Source: CAZYWA01 sp964650975 [NCBI: uncultured bacterium] (GTDB lineage: Bacteria > JADJOY01). From it: 14,121 bases of DNA. The position numbers and the translations under genes were made by a program. The DNA is taken from NCBI GenBank assembly GCA_964650975.1, contig CAZYWA010000176.1:1-14121 (forward strand), given 5' to 3'. A model generated the notes under the pieces. The model did no database searches and had not been told where the DNA came from. It saw only the letters and a program-made list of their open reading frames with translations. Shown piece after piece: positions 13,521 to 14,121 of the stretch (positions are counted from its first letter, which is position 1; every line of letters begins with the position of its first letter).

Positions 13521-14121
13521 ATGCGCATCGCACTCGTCAAGCCGCCGTCCAACTACCTCGCGAGTGCCTGCCACATCGAGCCGCTCGGGCTCGCGTACGT
13601 GGGAGCGGTGTGCCGCGACGCGGGGCACGAGGTCCGGATCCACGACCTGGTGATGCCCGACCCGTCCGAGGTCGAGGCGCTCTTCGCCTCCCTCGACCGG
13701 TTCTCCCCCGAGCTCGTCGGTCTCACCGCGATGACCGAGAACTTCCGCAGTGGGCTCGAGCTGGCGCGAGCGGTGAAGGCGCGCTACGGCGCGACCGTGG
13801 TGTTCGGCGGCTGGCACGTCTCGGGCGAGCCGTCGGTGGTGGCCGATCCCGCCCTCGATTACGTGGTGCGAGGCGAGGGCGAGGAGACGATGCTCGAGCT
13901 GCTCGAGCATCTCGCCACCGGATCGCCCGCGGCGAGCGAGATCGAGGGTCTCGCCTACCGCGACCCGGACGGAGCCGTGCGCGTCAATCCGCAGCGGCGC
14001 CGTTTCAAGAAGCTCGACACGCTGCCGCTGCCTCTCCGCGACGGGCTGCCGATCGACCGCTATAAGTTCCAACCGCTCTTCTCGGTGCCGATCTCGCGGA
14101 TGCGCACGCTCTCGGTGCAGG
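13521..14121 (+). CDS. B12-binding domain / radical SAM protein (C-terminus cut by window edge)
   Basis: The frame is open from ATG 13521 to the right edge, 200 codons. Residues 1-135 are a cobalamin-binding fold as found before many radical SAM domains: RIALVKPPS (2-10), EPLGLAYVGAVCRDAGHEVRIHD (20-42), PELVGLTAMTENF (63-75), VVFGGWHV (93-100) and YVVRGEGEETMLELL (114-128). A connector with SEIEGLAYRDPDGAVRV (139-155) and LDTLPLPLRD (165-174) is standard in this superfamily. The sequence stops at ISRMRTLSVQ, just where the SxGCxxxCxxC iron-sulfur motif normally begins, so the radical SAM half is inferred. No DxHxxG is present in the B12 domain; this is common in the group. Members methylate or rearrange unactivated carbons; the substrate is unknown. 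It is transcribed away from the tlpA-like gene. Confidence 0.87.
   Translation, partial: MRIALVKPPSNYLASACHIEPLGLAYVGAVCRDAGHEVRIHDLVMPDPSEVEALFASLDRFSPELVGLTAMTENFRSGLELARAVKARYGATVVFGGWHVSGEPSVVADPALDYVVRGEGEETMLELLEHLATGSPAASEIEGLAYRDPDGAVRVNPQRRRFKKLDTLPLPLRDGLPIDRYKFQPLFSVPISRMRTLSVQ

Noticed and set aside
11831-14065. 744-codon plus-strand open frame
   Set aside because: It runs antisense to the VOC start, the hairpin region and the tlpA-like gene, then out of frame through the radical SAM gene. The product is Arg-rich with no recognisable motif.

Overview
The window is GC-rich (roughly 70%, by eye) and densely coded. It comes from a bacterium: Shine-Dalgarno sites, 4-bp ATGA/GTGA gene overlaps, a bacterial EF-P, a GH133 debranching enzyme, NadD and a B12-dependent radical SAM protein. 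The taxon cannot be fixed from sequence alone. The EF-P loop and the HpnA-like epimerase would fit an uncultured Myxococcota, Desulfobacterota or Binatota-like lineage, but this is only an inference. I see no rRNA, tRNA, CRISPR array, transposase or phage gene. Twelve protein genes are supported, and two of them run off the window ends.

Left part (1-4838, minus strand): a FAAH-like amidase is followed after 4 bp by a very large fused debranching enzyme. The latter has an N-terminal GH13 alpha-amylase-type barrel and a C-terminal GH133 glycogen-debranching half. It is cut by the left edge after 1128 residues.

Middle (4916-7103): a small ArsC-family reductase on the plus strand converges on a two-gene minus-strand unit, an ornithine cyclodeaminase/mu-crystallin family protein overlapped by a membrane-anchored YpfJ-type zinc metallopeptidase. 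Upstream of that unit lies efp (7191-7766), which has its own candidate promoter.

Central operon (7877-11847, minus strand): VOC protein, then nicotinate phosphoribosyltransferase, NadD, HpnA-like epimerase and GNAT acetyltransferase. The first three junctions are 4-bp stop/start overlaps and the last gap is 11 bp, so this is very probably one transcript. pncB and nadD are consecutive steps of the Preiss-Handler NAD salvage route.

Right part: a 295-bp non-coding stretch (11848-12142) holds four consecutive inverted repeats, including a three-arm alternative-pairing structure just after the next gene. That gene (12143-13417, minus strand) is a secreted protein joining an unrecognised N-terminal domain of about 200 residues to a TlpA-like thioredoxin. 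Divergent from it, a B12-binding/radical SAM protein starts at 13521 and leaves the window before its FeS motif.

The most interesting items are the GH13-GH133 fusion, the TlpA fusion with its unknown N-terminal domain, and the hairpin array upstream of the NAD salvage operon. I see no clear sign of a wholly new defence or mobile system.
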